A DNA stretch of 64,000 bases. Origin: Telluribacter humicola. GTDB lineage: Bacteria; Bacteroidota; Bacteroidia; Cytophagales; Spirosomataceae. The translations under genes were made by a program, and so were the position numbers. Positions 45,574 to 55,700 of this stretch are shown piece after piece. The notes beneath the pieces were generated by a model. It had not been told where the DNA came from and did no database searches. It saw nothing but the letters and a program-made list of their open reading frames with translations. The DNA lies in the NCBI RefSeq assembly GCF_017355935.1, contig NZ_JAFIQT010000007.1, forward strand, positions 248,001 to 312,000, in the 5' to 3' direction. Position 1 is the first letter of the stretch. Each line of letters begins with the position of its first letter.

Positions 45574-46497
45574 ATGGAGCATACTCAGGTACATCTGACG
45601 ATACGCAATGTATCAAAAACCTACCCTAACGGGGTCAGGGCCCTAAATAATATTTCGCTGGATATACCTCCGGGCATGTATGGTTTGCTAGGTCCGAACG
45701 GTGCCGGCAAGTCTACCCTGATGCGTATTCTGGCTACGCTACAGGAGCCGGACGAGGGGCAGATCTTACTCGGTAACGTGGATGTGATAAAACAGAAGGA
45801 CGAACTGCGCAAAACACTGGGGTACCTGCCTCAGGATTTTGGACTACTGCGTAGCGTCAGTGCGGAGAAGCTACTCGACCATTTTGCAGTACTCAAGGGA
45901 ATTATACAAAGAGCATCACGCAAAGAGGTAGTAGAGGGACTGCTGAAGCAGGTAAATCTGTGGGATAAGCGGAAACAGAAGCTCGGCGGTTTTTCGGGAG
46001 GTATGCGGCAACGCTTTGGGGTAGCGGTGGCCTTATTAGGCAACCCTAAGCTGATGATCGTAGATGAACCCACCGCCGGTCTGGACCCCGCCGAGCGGGT
46101 CAGATTCCTGAACCTGCTGAGTGAACTGGGGGAAAACAGCGCTATCATCCTTTCCACCCATATAGTCGAGGATGTATCAGAACTGTGTACCCGTATGGCC
46201 ATTATCAATAAAGGCGAAATCTTATTAGAAGCACAACCACTGCAGGCCATCAGGGAATTGAATGGAAAAATCTGGCGCCGGTTGATCGAGAAGGCTACTC
46301 TACCCGAATTAGAGCGTACCAACAATGTGATTTCGACAAAGCTACTCAGCGGACGTACAATCGTACATACCTACAGCCAGGAAGCCCCGGGGCCGGATTT
46401 TGAGCCGGTGGAGCCTGACCTCGAGGATGTATACTTCAGTACAATGGCCGGCTACTACGGTGCTGGTCAGGCAAGCAGAAAGGAGGTGGTACTATGA
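45574..46497 (+). CDS. ABC transporter ATP-binding protein
   Basis: A 307-residue ATPase with Walker A GPNGAGKST about residue 41, Q-loop in GYLPQDFG, signature FSGGMRQR, Walker B KLMIVDEPTAGLDP and the H-loop LSTHIVED. It resembles the CcmA/NatA group that energises ABC-2 permeases. Its stop overlaps the start of the permease-M1 fusion by four bases, so the two make one transporter. It probably moves a peptide-like or lipid substrate. Confidence 0.95.
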   Translation: MEHTQVHLTIRNVSKTYPNGVRALNNISLDIPPGMYGLLGPNGAGKSTLMRILATLQEPDEGQILLGNVDVIKQKDELRKTLGYLPQDFGLLRSVSAEKLLDHFAVLKGIIQRASRKEVVEGLLKQVNLWDKRKQKLGGFSGGMRQRFGVAVALLGNPKLMIVDEPTAGLDPAERVRFLNLLSELGENSAIILSTHIVEDVSELCTRMAIINKGEILLEAQPLQAIRELNGKIWRRLIEKATLPELERTNNVISTKLLSGRTIVHTYSQEAPGPDFEPVEPDLEDVYFSTMAGYYGAGQASRKEVVL

Positions 46498-49400
46498 AAT
46501 TCTGGGAAGTATACCGGTTTGAGCTCTACTACCAGTTACGCCGTCCTTCTACCTGGATCTATTTCCTGGCGGTTCTGGGACTTGTCTTTCTGGTAATCGA
46601 TGAGGTAGTTGACTATACACGTACGGTGGGAGGAGCGCTCCTGCATGCGCCCGTTACGGTAGCGAATATTACCGGCTACTCCAACAAGTTTGGACTGCTG
46701 CTACTCGCGATGCTGGCGGGGAATGGAGCTATGCGCGACATTCAGGCACGGATGGACCCGCTTATGTATACCACCTCCCTCAGCAAAAGTGTCTACCTGG
46801 GAGCCCGCTTTCTGGGTACCTTCACCATTGCCATCGTACTGATGCTCATGGTTGTTCCACTGGACATGACCATTTCCAGCTTTGCTATGAATGCCGAAGC
46901 CGAGCTCTATGGGTTGTTCAATCCTGTCTCCTACATTAATTCTGCTCTCTTCCTGACGGTACCCAATGTCTTTGTGGCCACGGCCGTATTGTATGCAATG
47001 GTACTACTGAGCCGACAGGCTATGGCTGCTTATCTGGGGGCGTTGCTGATATTCGTACTAAGTACCTTCAACATGGATGTATTGGCCGAAAACTGGGCGC
47101 TGGGAAAGCTGGTGGACCCTACGGGCCTAACCGTAGTAGATGAATGGAGACGAGCCCTGACACCCAACCAAATAAATACATCGGTACTCAGACTTGAAGG
47201 CTCCTTACTGGCCAACCGGGCTCTCTGGATTTGTATTTCGCTGTTGCTGGGCGTAGTGGCTTATAGCCGCTTTCAGCTTTCCCATCACCTACCGGATAGT
47301 TGGTGGAAGCGCAACATTGCCAATAGGTACCTGGTTCCGGTACATACACCTACTGCTCCGGCTAAGGCTGTCACCTTCCTTAGAACCTTTGACTATAAAA
47401 CCCGGCTGTACCAAACGCGGTCCCTCGCCTATACTTTTTATCAGGAAATCACAAAGAGTCCGGTAGGGCTGGCCATACCCGCGATTGCGGTATATGCGTT
47501 CATCCTGATACCTAATATGTCGGAAGGGCCATTGGGTGTTCCTATTTTACCTACTACCCCTCGCATCATCCTTTTCCTGAACAACGCAGCCTTGCAAATC
47601 TTTGTGGTGATGCTGATTACGCTACTGGCGGGGCAGCTAATCTGGCGGGAGCGGGACTCCCGGCTGCATGAGATATTTGATGCGGTACCTGTTCCTGACG
47701 GTGTACTACTGTGGAGCAAGTACCTATGCCTGGCTTTAGTACTCTTTACCGTTCAGGCGGCCTTACTGGTCGCGTCTATTTCTATTCAACTGGTAGCCGG
47801 GTATTATCAATTTGAAATAGGCGAGTACCTGCAGGCACTATTCGGAGTTCAGCTGCTTGACCAACTCCTGTTTGCCGCCGTTGCCATGACTATTCATACC
47901 CTGGTCAATCAGAAATACGTCGGGCACCTACTGGTCCTGCTCTTTTACTTATATACCCTGATTGCCCCCCGACTGGGAATTGAGCATAACCTATTCATAT
48001 TCGGCTCTGATCCGGGTCTGGCTGGTTCCGTTTTTTACGGTCAGGGTTCTTTCCTCTTTCCCTGGCTCCTGTTTAAGCTGTACTGGATTGCTTGGGCCTT
48101 ACTCTTTATGATGATTACCCAAAAACTGTGGGTCAGGGGCCGCGAGACTACCATCAAATATCGACTCAGACAGTCAGGAAAAGGCCTCATGCAATCTCCG
48201 GTACTGATCGGCGCTATAACGTTACTAATGGTTACCGGTACTCTCATCTTCTATAACACCAATATCCTGAATAAATATACCACTGCTGAGGAACGTGTGG
48301 AGCAGCAGGTCCTGTATGAGCAGCTCTACGGACGGTACAGAGCCGTACCACAACCACTACTGACGAGTACCCGGCTGCAGGTTGAGTTCTACCCGGACGA
48401 ACGGATGGCGGTGGTACAGGGAATTTATACTCTTAAAAATGATAGTAGGAAGGCAATTGATTCTATCCACCTGGCTACCGCTCCGGTAGTAGAGACCCGC
48501 ACCATAAAGTTTAGCCGGGACAACCGGGCTGTGCTGACAGATAAAAAGCTGGGACACCATATCTATGTACTCAACCAGCCACTGCTGCCGGGAGATTCGG
48601 TGCAGGTAAGCTATGAAGTAGGATCGATTCCGGAAGGTTTTTCTAATCGCGGTATCACTACTTCGGTCATGAACAACGGCAGCTACTTCAGGAACTCGGA
48701 ATGGTTGCCAGCCATAGGGTACCAGCCCTTCCGCGAACTCCGTAACGACCGGAAACGAAAAGACTACGACCTGCCCCAACGCCCGGAGTTCCGCCCCCTA
48801 CACGATGCAGAGTCAATACTGTCCCGAACCGGGCGGGAGCAAATCCAGTTTGAAGCCACGATCGGTACCGCAGCCGATCAGATTGCGGTAGCTCCCGGTA
48901 CGCTTACAAAAAGCTGGAAACGGGGTGACAGGCAGTACTTTCGCTACGTAGCCGACAGGCCCATCCAGAACATGTTTCATGTTTATTCCGCCCGGTATCA
49001 GGTACGTAAGGCGCGCTGGCAGAATGTAGACATCCAGATCTTTCACCATCCGACTAGTGTACTCAACCTGGACAGGATCGAGCGGGGAATAAAAGCTTCG
49101 CTGGACTACTATACCCGAACCCTTAGCCCCTACCCCCACCGTCAGTTAAAGTTTGTAGAATATCCTGATCCCGGCACCGGTGGCATATCCTTACCGGGCA
49201 CGATCGGGTATTCCACCAATTTTGCTTTACTCAATCCGGCTAATGATACCAGAGGGTTTGACCTGCTTTTTGCGGTGGTCGCGCACGAGGTGGCGCACCA
49301 GTGGTGGGGGCACCAGCTGGTTCCGGCGGAGGTGGAAGGCTCGGCATTGCTTACGGAAAGCCTGGCGTGGTACAGTGCGCTGGGCGTGGTGGAGCAGGCT

Positions 49401-50048
49401 CAAGGGCCGGAACAACTTCAAAACTTGCTGGATGCCATGCGTCATGAGTACCTGAATCCCCGCAGCAGGGCCGCCGTTCCTCTCCTCAAAGCACGGGACT
49501 CCTTCCAGGCGTATCGTAAAGGGCCTTTTGCTATGTATGCCTTACGCGAATACGTGGGAGAAGAACCCGTAAACCGGGCGCTACGGAACCTGCTGACCAA
49601 GTTTAAACCAGGCGTACCTCCCTTTGCTACTTCGCTAGACTTTTATTCAGAGATGAAAGCAGTAACCCCTGATCCGCTCCATTACCTGCTCAAGGATCTC
49701 TTTGAAACCAATACGTTTTGGGAACTTGTGGCAAAAGGGGCCACTGCTAAGCCTACTGCTGATGGTGCCTGGCTGGTAACGATGGACTTGCTGGCACACA
49801 AGGTACAGGTTGATACAACTGGGGTTGAAACGGAAGTCTCTATGAATGATCTGATAGAGGTAGGGATATGGGGCAAAAGCGGTATGACAAAACCCTTGTA
49901 CCTAAAGAAGGAAAAGATTCGGTCCGGCATGAACCGGCTCACGATCAAAGTCTCTGAGCAGCCGGAGGAAGTAGGGATTGACCCACGCCACCTGCTGATA
50001 GATACCGAGATGTATGACAATAGCAGGCAGGTAGTTATCGAAAAATAA
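46494..50048 (+). CDS. ABC-2 permease fused to M1-type metallopeptidase
   Basis: An 1184-residue protein. Residues 1-265 and about 310-590 are two ABC-2 permease units with about six helices each; residues about 600-1184 form an extracytoplasmic M1 (aminopeptidase N-like) domain. The zinc site is H931-E932-V-A-H935, with third ligand E955 (GSALLTESLA), a spacing of 19 rather than the usual 18. The exopeptidase GAMEN motif is not visible (DPGTGGISLPGTIGYS lies where it should be). The ATPase gene overlaps it. Such fusions occur in Bacteroidota; coupling of transport and peptide trimming is inferred. Confidence 0.9.
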   Translation: MKFWEVYRFELYYQLRRPSTWIYFLAVLGLVFLVIDEVVDYTRTVGGALLHAPVTVANITGYSNKFGLLLLAMLAGNGAMRDIQARMDPLMYTTSLSKSVYLGARFLGTFTIAIVLMLMVVPLDMTISSFAMNAEAELYGLFNPVSYINSALFLTVPNVFVATAVLYAMVLLSRQAMAAYLGALLIFVLSTFNMDVLAENWALGKLVDPTGLTVVDEWRRALTPNQINTSVLRLEGSLLANRALWICISLLLGVVAYSRFQLSHHLPDSWWKRNIANRYLVPVHTPTAPAKAVTFLRTFDYKTRLYQTRSLAYTFYQEITKSPVGLAIPAIAVYAFILIPNMSEGPLGVPILPTTPRIILFLNNAALQIFVVMLITLLAGQLIWRERDSRLHEIFDAVPVPDGVLLWSKYLCLALVLFTVQAALLVASISIQLVAGYYQFEIGEYLQALFGVQLLDQLLFAAVAMTIHTLVNQKYVGHLLVLLFYLYTLIAPRLGIEHNLFIFGSDPGLAGSVFYGQGSFLFPWLLFKLYWIAWALLFMMITQKLWVRGRETTIKYRLRQSGKGLMQSPVLIGAITLLMVTGTLIFYNTNILNKYTTAEERVEQQVLYEQLYGRYRAVPQPLLTSTRLQVEFYPDERMAVVQGIYTLKNDSRKAIDSIHLATAPVVETRTIKFSRDNRAVLTDKKLGHHIYVLNQPLLPGDSVQVSYEVGSIPEGFSNRGITTSVMNNGSYFRNSEWLPAIGYQPFRELRNDRKRKDYDLPQRPEFRPLHDAESILSRTGREQIQFEATIGTAADQIAVAPGTLTKSWKRGDRQYFRYVADRPIQNMFHVYSARYQVRKARWQNVDIQIFHHPTSVLNLDRIERGIKASLDYYTRTLSPYPHRQLKFVEYPDPGTGGISLPGTIGYSTNFALLNPANDTRGFDLLFAVVAHEVAHQWWGHQLVPAEVEGSALLTESLAWYSALGVVEQAQGPEQLQNLLDAMRHEYLNPRSRAAVPLLKARDSFQAYRKGPFAMYALREYVGEEPVNRALRNLLTKFKPGVPPFATSLDFYSEMKAVTPDPLHYLLKDLFETNTFWELVAKGATAKPTADGAWLVTMDLLAHKVQVDTTGVETEVSMNDLIEVGIWGKSGMTKPLYLKKEKIRSGMNRLTIKVSEQPEEVGIDPRHLLIDTEMYDNSRQVVIEK

Positions 50049-50105
50049 TCAGGTTAAGCAAAAAAGGTTGGCTCTTTCTGTTAGTAATTGAAGCCTATTT
50101 TGAGG

Positions 50106-50176
50106 CTCCATGGCTAATCTAAGAAGTATTTCTAGAGCGGCTCTGGCTTCTTAGGTAGTATATGCTCCCTATGGAG
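50106..50176. repeat. Nested inverted repeats
   Basis: CTCCAT (50106-50111) with ATGGAG (50171-50176) enclose CTAAGAAG (50119-50126) with CTTCTTAG (50147-50154). The long structured element sits between the M1 fusion and the DUF1080 gene. There is no T-run, so a terminator role is uncertain. Confidence 0.45.
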
Positions 50177-50215
50177 TCAACTTTTCTGCTCTAAAAAAAT
50201 TTCTATTAAAACCTC

Positions 50216-50923
50216 ATGAATAAAGTAGTACTCTTTGCCGCTTCCCTCCTGTTTGTGGTAGCCTGTAACAACACCTCTGAAACTGCTGATCAGGAAGAAG
50301 AGAAATGGGAAACCCTATTTGATGGTACCAATACTGATGCTTTACGTGGATACGGTATCGATACATTTCCGGAGGGAGTCTGGTATGTTGAAAATGGCGC
50401 CCTGATAGCCAACCCAGATACAGCGAATCGGGATCTGGTTACCAAAAGCAGGTACGAAAACTTCGAACTGGAATACGAATGGGCGGTTGATACGGCCGCT
50501 AACTCCGGTATATTTTTCCATGTACAGGAAGACCTGGCAATGGAAGCGGGAAACGGCAATAGTCCTAACTGGCTTGATAACTTCGAAATACAGATTCTGG
50601 ATGACAAGTACTTCAATGATACCGCCGCCGTCCGGTCGGCCGGGTCACTGTATGACCTGATTGTCCCTACGAATAAGCAACTGAAGCCGATCGGGGAATA
50701 TAATCAGGCGCGGCTCATCCATAACAACGGCCATGTAGAGCACTGGCTCAACGGAAAAAAAGTCCTGGACTTCGAAAAAGATAGCCCTGAAATGCAGGCC
50801 TTACTGACCAGTAGTAAGTTTAAAGAAAACCCGGAATATCACTCGGACAAAGAAGGCCACATCATGTTCCAGCACCATGGACAACGGGTCTATTTCAAAA
50901 ACATCAGGGTGAGGAAGATCTAA
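50216..50923 (+). CDS. DUF1080 (3-keto-disaccharide hydrolase) lipoprotein
   Basis: A 235-residue lipoprotein (lipobox FVVAC, Cys17). The concanavalin-like DUF1080 domain spans about residues 30-235: WETLFDGTNTDALRGYG, GALIANPD, YENFELEYEW, NSGIFFHVQED, DNFEIQILDD, HNNGHVEHWLNGKKVLDFEK. DUF1080 proteins hydrolyse 3-keto-glycosides, the products of 3-dehydrogenation by Gfo/Idh-type or flavin enzymes. A Gfo/Idh gene at 25.9 kb could be a functional partner, though it is not adjacent. Confidence 0.92.
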   Translation: MNKVVLFAASLLFVVACNNTSETADQEEEKWETLFDGTNTDALRGYGIDTFPEGVWYVENGALIANPDTANRDLVTKSRYENFELEYEWAVDTAANSGIFFHVQEDLAMEAGNGNSPNWLDNFEIQILDDKYFNDTAAVRSAGSLYDLIVPTNKQLKPIGEYNQARLIHNNGHVEHWLNGKKVLDFEKDSPEMQALLTSSKFKENPEYHSDKEGHIMFQHHGQRVYFKNIRVRKI

Positions 50924-50954
50924 GACTATAACTAAGCTTTTACTTCAACTATAA

Positions 50955-51003
50955 AAGGCCTCCGTAGCTTACTTGTGTATACAAGACATGTTTCGGAGGC
51001 CTT
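50955..51003. terminator. Terminator-like branched stem
   Basis: AAGGCCTCCG (50955-50964) pairs with CGGAGGCCTT (50994-51003), and the loop holds its own CTTGT-GTAT-ACAAG stem. It follows the DUF1080 stop by 31 bases. No strong T-run on the plus strand. The remaining spacer to 51218 shows no gene. Confidence 0.55.
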
Positions 51004-51218
51004 ACTGTGTGGGTACCAGAATCAGTAATCCATATTCAGTAGTATAGCCAGCAATACCAGCGGTACATACTACCTGACTTTCTCAACATCGCCCATCAAT
51101 CTGCTCGTCAGAGCCATATTGTCTTTTATACTACATTGACTAAGTTGCCGCAACCAAACTTAGATTCATGATAGTACCTTTATCCACATCACGTATAGCC
51201 CTAGGTATACGCTGACCT

Positions 51219-51737
51219 ATGCTTTTATCCCTACTTCTTCTTAGCCTTTCGATCCCCAGCTATGCCCAAAACTGGCGACCTGACTTCAGAATTCCACTAG
51301 GTCCGGAGGCTATCTGGTTGCAGTATTACAATGAATTGAGTCATTTTTGGGCAAAAGGTACTGATGTTGGGACTGTTGATCGCTGCAAAATTCAGGTATC
51401 AATGTTTTACTTCCGTGTAAACAGTCAGGGTGAGATTGATAGCATATATACTCAGGGGAATCTTAATAGATCTGCAACCGAAGCGGTATACAAGAACATT
51501 TATGAGACTGAGGGGAAATGGGTACTCCCTAAAGACACAAAAAGTACAGACTCATGCTGGTTTATTTACCCCTTCTTTGCTTTTGGTAGTTCACGGTCCT
51601 GCTCCGATGAACTACTTGCAGATCGTTATCCACTGTCACTTCTGTACCAGCAACTGTCGGTCCTGAAGAGTACTGAAGACCAGAGGGGAAGAGTACTACT
51701 CCACCCCTCTCCTTATTCAATGTTTGCAGAAAAGTAA
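51219..51737 (+). CDS. Small secreted protein with TonB C-terminal-like pattern
   Basis: A 172-residue protein with signal peptide (MLLSLLLLSLSIPSYAQ). The middle part, FRVNSQGEIDSIYTQGNLNR, then a helix, GKWVLPKD, and FIYPFFAFG, matches the order of a TonB C-terminal domain (strand, helix, GKW..P, strand) but there is no transmembrane anchor. I see no proline-rich linker. It may be a soluble relative of energy transducers. The call is weak. No operon partner. Confidence 0.45.
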   Translation: MLLSLLLLSLSIPSYAQNWRPDFRIPLGPEAIWLQYYNELSHFWAKGTDVGTVDRCKIQVSMFYFRVNSQGEIDSIYTQGNLNRSATEAVYKNIYETEGKWVLPKDTKSTDSCWFIYPFFAFGSSRSCSDELLADRYPLSLLYQQLSVLKSTEDQRGRVLLHPSPYSMFAEK

Positions 51738-51858
51738 GTTATCTTCATATAAAATCAGAGGAGAATTATTAATGATTTCATAATGCCTCATTAGAATAAC
51801 CTGAAGCAGAGACTAGCTAGATTTCACTTCTTTCTTGAATCCATAACTAGTTACTACC

Positions 51859-52560
51859 ATGAAGATTTCTACACTGTCAGGCTTACTGATGCTTTTGCTC
51901 GCAGCTTGCGTCGGTCCCCTAGACGATACGATCGTTGCCGAGACCTCTGACTGGTATGTACTTACAGCCCCCGATGCACGTCCTATTGAGGCGGTACACG
52001 GTAGCCTGGACGGGACGCTTGTAATCACGACCGGCCCCCGAATATACACAACCAGCGACAGAGGGAAGACCTGGCGCATAGCCAACTACAAGGACAAGGT
52101 GGGCCTGTTCGGCTTTATGGAAAAGGGTGATACGCTGATCGTACTTAGCACAAAAAGAACCGAAGGAGCCAATACCATTGCAAACAGAAGCTATGCTATG
52201 CTCCCCTCCTTTTACAGCCTTGATCAGGGGGCAAACTGGCTGCCGTATAAGCAACGGTATAATTATGACAGTGTGAAGGTACCTTTGAACCGGGTACTGT
52301 CAGGCTCCGGCACGGAGTACGCCATCAACTACAAGGAGGTAAAGTACCAGGATGCTACCTATATAGAAACGGCTGGTATTATCTCCTCTACGGGTAAGGA
52401 AATCAACCTTCCCCAGAAACATCAGCTAAGCAGCCTCTACTGTGACAAGCAATCACGACTGTATATATGTGCCTCGGCACCGGTATGTGAGAGTGGAGCC
52501 GACCTTACCTACTGTGACGATGCGTACGGAACACTATATATTTCCAAAGAGCCTATGTAG
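51859..52560 (+). CDS. Lipoprotein with Asp-box (BNR-like) repeats
   Basis: A 233-residue lipoprotein (lipobox LLLAAC, Cys17). Two Asp-box motifs are visible, TSDRGKTW near residue 67 and SLDQGANW near residue 121, as in sialidase and photosystem-assembly beta-propellers. The short length allows only part of a propeller. Four cysteines in the last 40 residues (YCDKQS, ICASAPVCESGADLTYCDD) could form disulfides. Function unknown. A terminator follows. Confidence 0.6.
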   Translation: MKISTLSGLLMLLLAACVGPLDDTIVAETSDWYVLTAPDARPIEAVHGSLDGTLVITTGPRIYTTSDRGKTWRIANYKDKVGLFGFMEKGDTLIVLSTKRTEGANTIANRSYAMLPSFYSLDQGANWLPYKQRYNYDSVKVPLNRVLSGSGTEYAINYKEVKYQDATYIETAGIISSTGKEINLPQKHQLSSLYCDKQSRLYICASAPVCESGADLTYCDDAYGTLYISKEPM

Positions 52561-52583
52561 CGTATACAAGAGAATATAAAAGC

Positions 52584-52616
52584 AAAGGCCGGGTCTGATG
52601 GGACCCGGCCTTTTTT
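52584..52616 (+). terminator. Intrinsic terminator
   Basis: AAAGGCCGGGTC (52584-52595) pairs with GACCCGGCCTTT (52602-52613), continuing into TTTTTT. It lies 24 bases after the Asp-box lipoprotein stop. Confidence 0.88.
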
Positions 52617-52725
52617 CATGATGAGTAGGATGAGCATAGCCCATTGTGGGCATTATCGTACTACCTGGGTACTGGTACTTTATACGGTAACAACAGCTTC
52701 CGCCACTGTCTTAAATTCTAATTCT

Positions 52726-52766
52726 CCACGGTCACTGGTCATTGATAACTGGTCACTGGTCACTGC
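52726..52766 (-). repeat. Short tandem repeat after sprA
   Basis: Read on the minus strand, GCAGTGACCAGTGACCA (52766-52750) begins 2 bases after the sprA stop and is followed by further TGACCAGTGACC units. The 17-base core equals that at 23490-23506, in the same orientation relative to its host gene. Confidence 0.7.
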
Positions 52767-52768
52767 CC

Positions 52769-55700
52769 CTACTCCGCCAGATTGAACTTCAGCTGTACCC
52801 CTCCTGACGTGGTAGATCGGTAGAACGAATTCGATACCAGCGGATCGTTGAAGGTACGGTCAAAGTAGAACTGCATACTCAGACGGTTATTCACCACATA
52901 GTTGACAGTAGGCCTTAGCTGGAAGTTGATGTTTCCGGCAATGGGAATATTCTGTCCGTCAAACTTACGCTGGATGGCCCTCGTATCACGGAACGACATC
53001 CCAATTTGTACCGTCAGGTCATTCTTGAGCTTGCGCTTGGCTCCGTTTATCTTAAACGGTATTGGTACGTTATTCTTGGTGAAACCAATGCTTAGCGTCA
53101 GATCCTGGTTGAATAGCTCCGCTACCTGCGCGTTCGACAGGTTCAGCGCTACGGTACGGTCACGGTTATAGTCAAGGCGTCCGGTGATGCGGCTTTGCGT
53201 CCGGAAGTTGATACCTACCAGCGGCGCGAACTTCTCTGACATCGTAATAGTACTCATCACAAATACCGGCACGTATTGTCCCAGGTAGTTGGTCCGGCTC
53301 GACAGTGGATATCCCGTCACCGCCAGATTGACGTACAAGGCTTCGTAGTCGAGTGATGAAGTAAAGTTACCTACACTGTACGTAGATACGTAGTTGTGCG
53401 TCAGTGTAAAGGAGCTAAACAGCTTCTTGAATGGCGCCAGCTGCGACAGACCGTTGTAATCAATACGCCAGTTGGGCATCGGGAAGCCCAGGAACGGCGA
53501 GATACGTACCGTGTTGGGATCTTTGCCGGTATAGGCCGCAAAGAAGGCCGGAATAAGTACATCCTGCGAGTTCTCGTTGTACTCGCCGTTGCTGCCGTTC
53601 TCACGGTTAAGGCGTTCCCGAAGGATCTCACGGTACGCTCTGAACTTATCGAATACAGGTGATGAATTATCACGGTTCATCTTGGTAAAGGCCGTCCGGA
53701 ATGACATAAACGACATACTGAACTGTCCGTTGCGCACCGCGCTCTGGCTGATAAACTGCCCTCCGGCAAACTCCGGACGATAAAACTCCTGGTAAGCGTC
53801 CTGACGGGTCAGGCGGGCCTCGATCTGCATCCGGAAATCCTTGAAAGGCTCCAGGGTCGTTCGCATATTAAAGTTCTTCTGCACAGTCTGCTGGAAGGGC
53901 TGGTTTAGTACCGTACTCGGCGTAATCCAGCCATTGTTAGCTGCCTTTACGTGAATACTTCGGTCCTGACTACCCAGCACAAAAGGTAGCCCCGGCGCAT
54001 TGGCGTTGTCCAGACCGAAGTAGGTAGGCGTGCGCAGGTAGCCGGGCAGGGCGGTAGTTTCCAGTATCGTATAGCTGACATTAATACCCCGCACGGTCAT
54101 CAGCACCCGTGTGACGTTCTTAAGCACCTGACTACTCCTCTGCTCTACCTCTTCAATATCACCCGGGCTACGGGCGAAGTTCTTACGCGGAGCCGAGGGT
54201 GAGTTGGCAAATCGCAGGTACTTGAGCTTGTTGTAAAGCGCAACAAAATCAACCCGGCCGGTAATACCCCGTTCGCGGCTGTTGCGGATGATATTACCAA
54301 AAGGAGTACCGAGTGAGTCGGTAAGGCCCAGGGCATTAGCCTGGAACTGGTACGCGATGGTATGGTTGTAGTCAGCGGCCATCCAGTCGGTCAGCGGCAG
54401 TTTATCAAGCGGCAGGCGGTAAGTCAGTCGTATCCGCTGGTCAAAGTTCTTGAGCCGCCCGAGCGTCTTGAAGTTATTCCAGAGCGAGTCCTGCTTCAGC
54501 TCGGTATTAATATCTCCGCGTGGCTCATCCACAATGGCATTGGCTACGGTATTGTACGTTAGGATGATGTTACGGGTCAGGTTCCAGGTTACATCGTAGT
54601 AGCGGTTGAACCAGAAGTACTTCTCAAACATAGGTTCAATACCGGCCGTAGTAAGTTCCGAATTGCGAAGCTGGGTTTTGGTAAAGCTTCGGTCAATATC
54701 ACTCCGTATAGCCACTGAGGTAGGCAGCGGAGTGAAGTTGAACTCCTTGAGGAAGCCGAGGTACCGGCTATTGGTCTCCCACTTCCGGAAAGGCTCGATG
54801 GCTTTAGGCTGGCTGGCGTACGAATAGGCTACTCCCGCCCGGTACATCCGCTGCGAGTACATCTCCGTCAGGATGTTGGTACGGGTCAGGTCGCTGTACG
54901 CGTAGGTAAATGACAGGTTCTCAAAGTCATAAAAACGACTCTTGGCTCCAGGTGCGGTTTTCACCTTACGTACATTGGATAGGTTGATCCCTCTGCGTAC
55001 GGTATTATCTTCGACAAGCCGGCGGTAGCGCTCTCTCGCCCCGGAGTTATCCAGATTATCCAGCGTCGTAGACAGAGGCATATCCGGATCAAGCGGGTTA
55101 AAGTGCGGAGCAATACGGCGACTGTCGTAGTTGACGTACATAGGTATGCTGAAGCCCCACTGCTGCGGCAACAGCTTATCCAGGGCTATGTTGGACGAAA
55201 TACCAAACTCGGTAGTAGTTGCTCTTGAACGCTCACCAATCTTCTGCTGTACGTTACCAAAGCCAAAGGTTTCGATACGTCCGGATGCCGTTACGGTAGC
55301 GAAGTCGGCCAGCTTAGCGTTTAGCTGCGCGATGGCAGCCTGCCCGGCTGTCTGGTCGTAGCCTTCTACGTGCATCTCATTCACCCAGATACAGTAATCT
55401 TTGGAGCGTTCGTCCGGAGTCTTAGGGTTTCGCATCCCGATCATGATCACCCGCACGGCGCTCAGGTCAGGGTTACCTACTACCGTTACTTTATAGCGGC
55501 CGTCGGTGGTCGTGATCGTATAGGGGAGCGAGATGGCCCGGTTGCTGGCTTTATTACGCTCCGACTTCGCCCGGATCAGTTCTTCAAAAGCAATATCCAG
55601 TTCATTTTCCAGCGGCCATACGGCTTCCGGCTGGCCTACATTCTCAGGGGTAGCCTGCAGATTGGAGACCTCTATCTCGTAGTAGTTCTGTGTGTTATCA

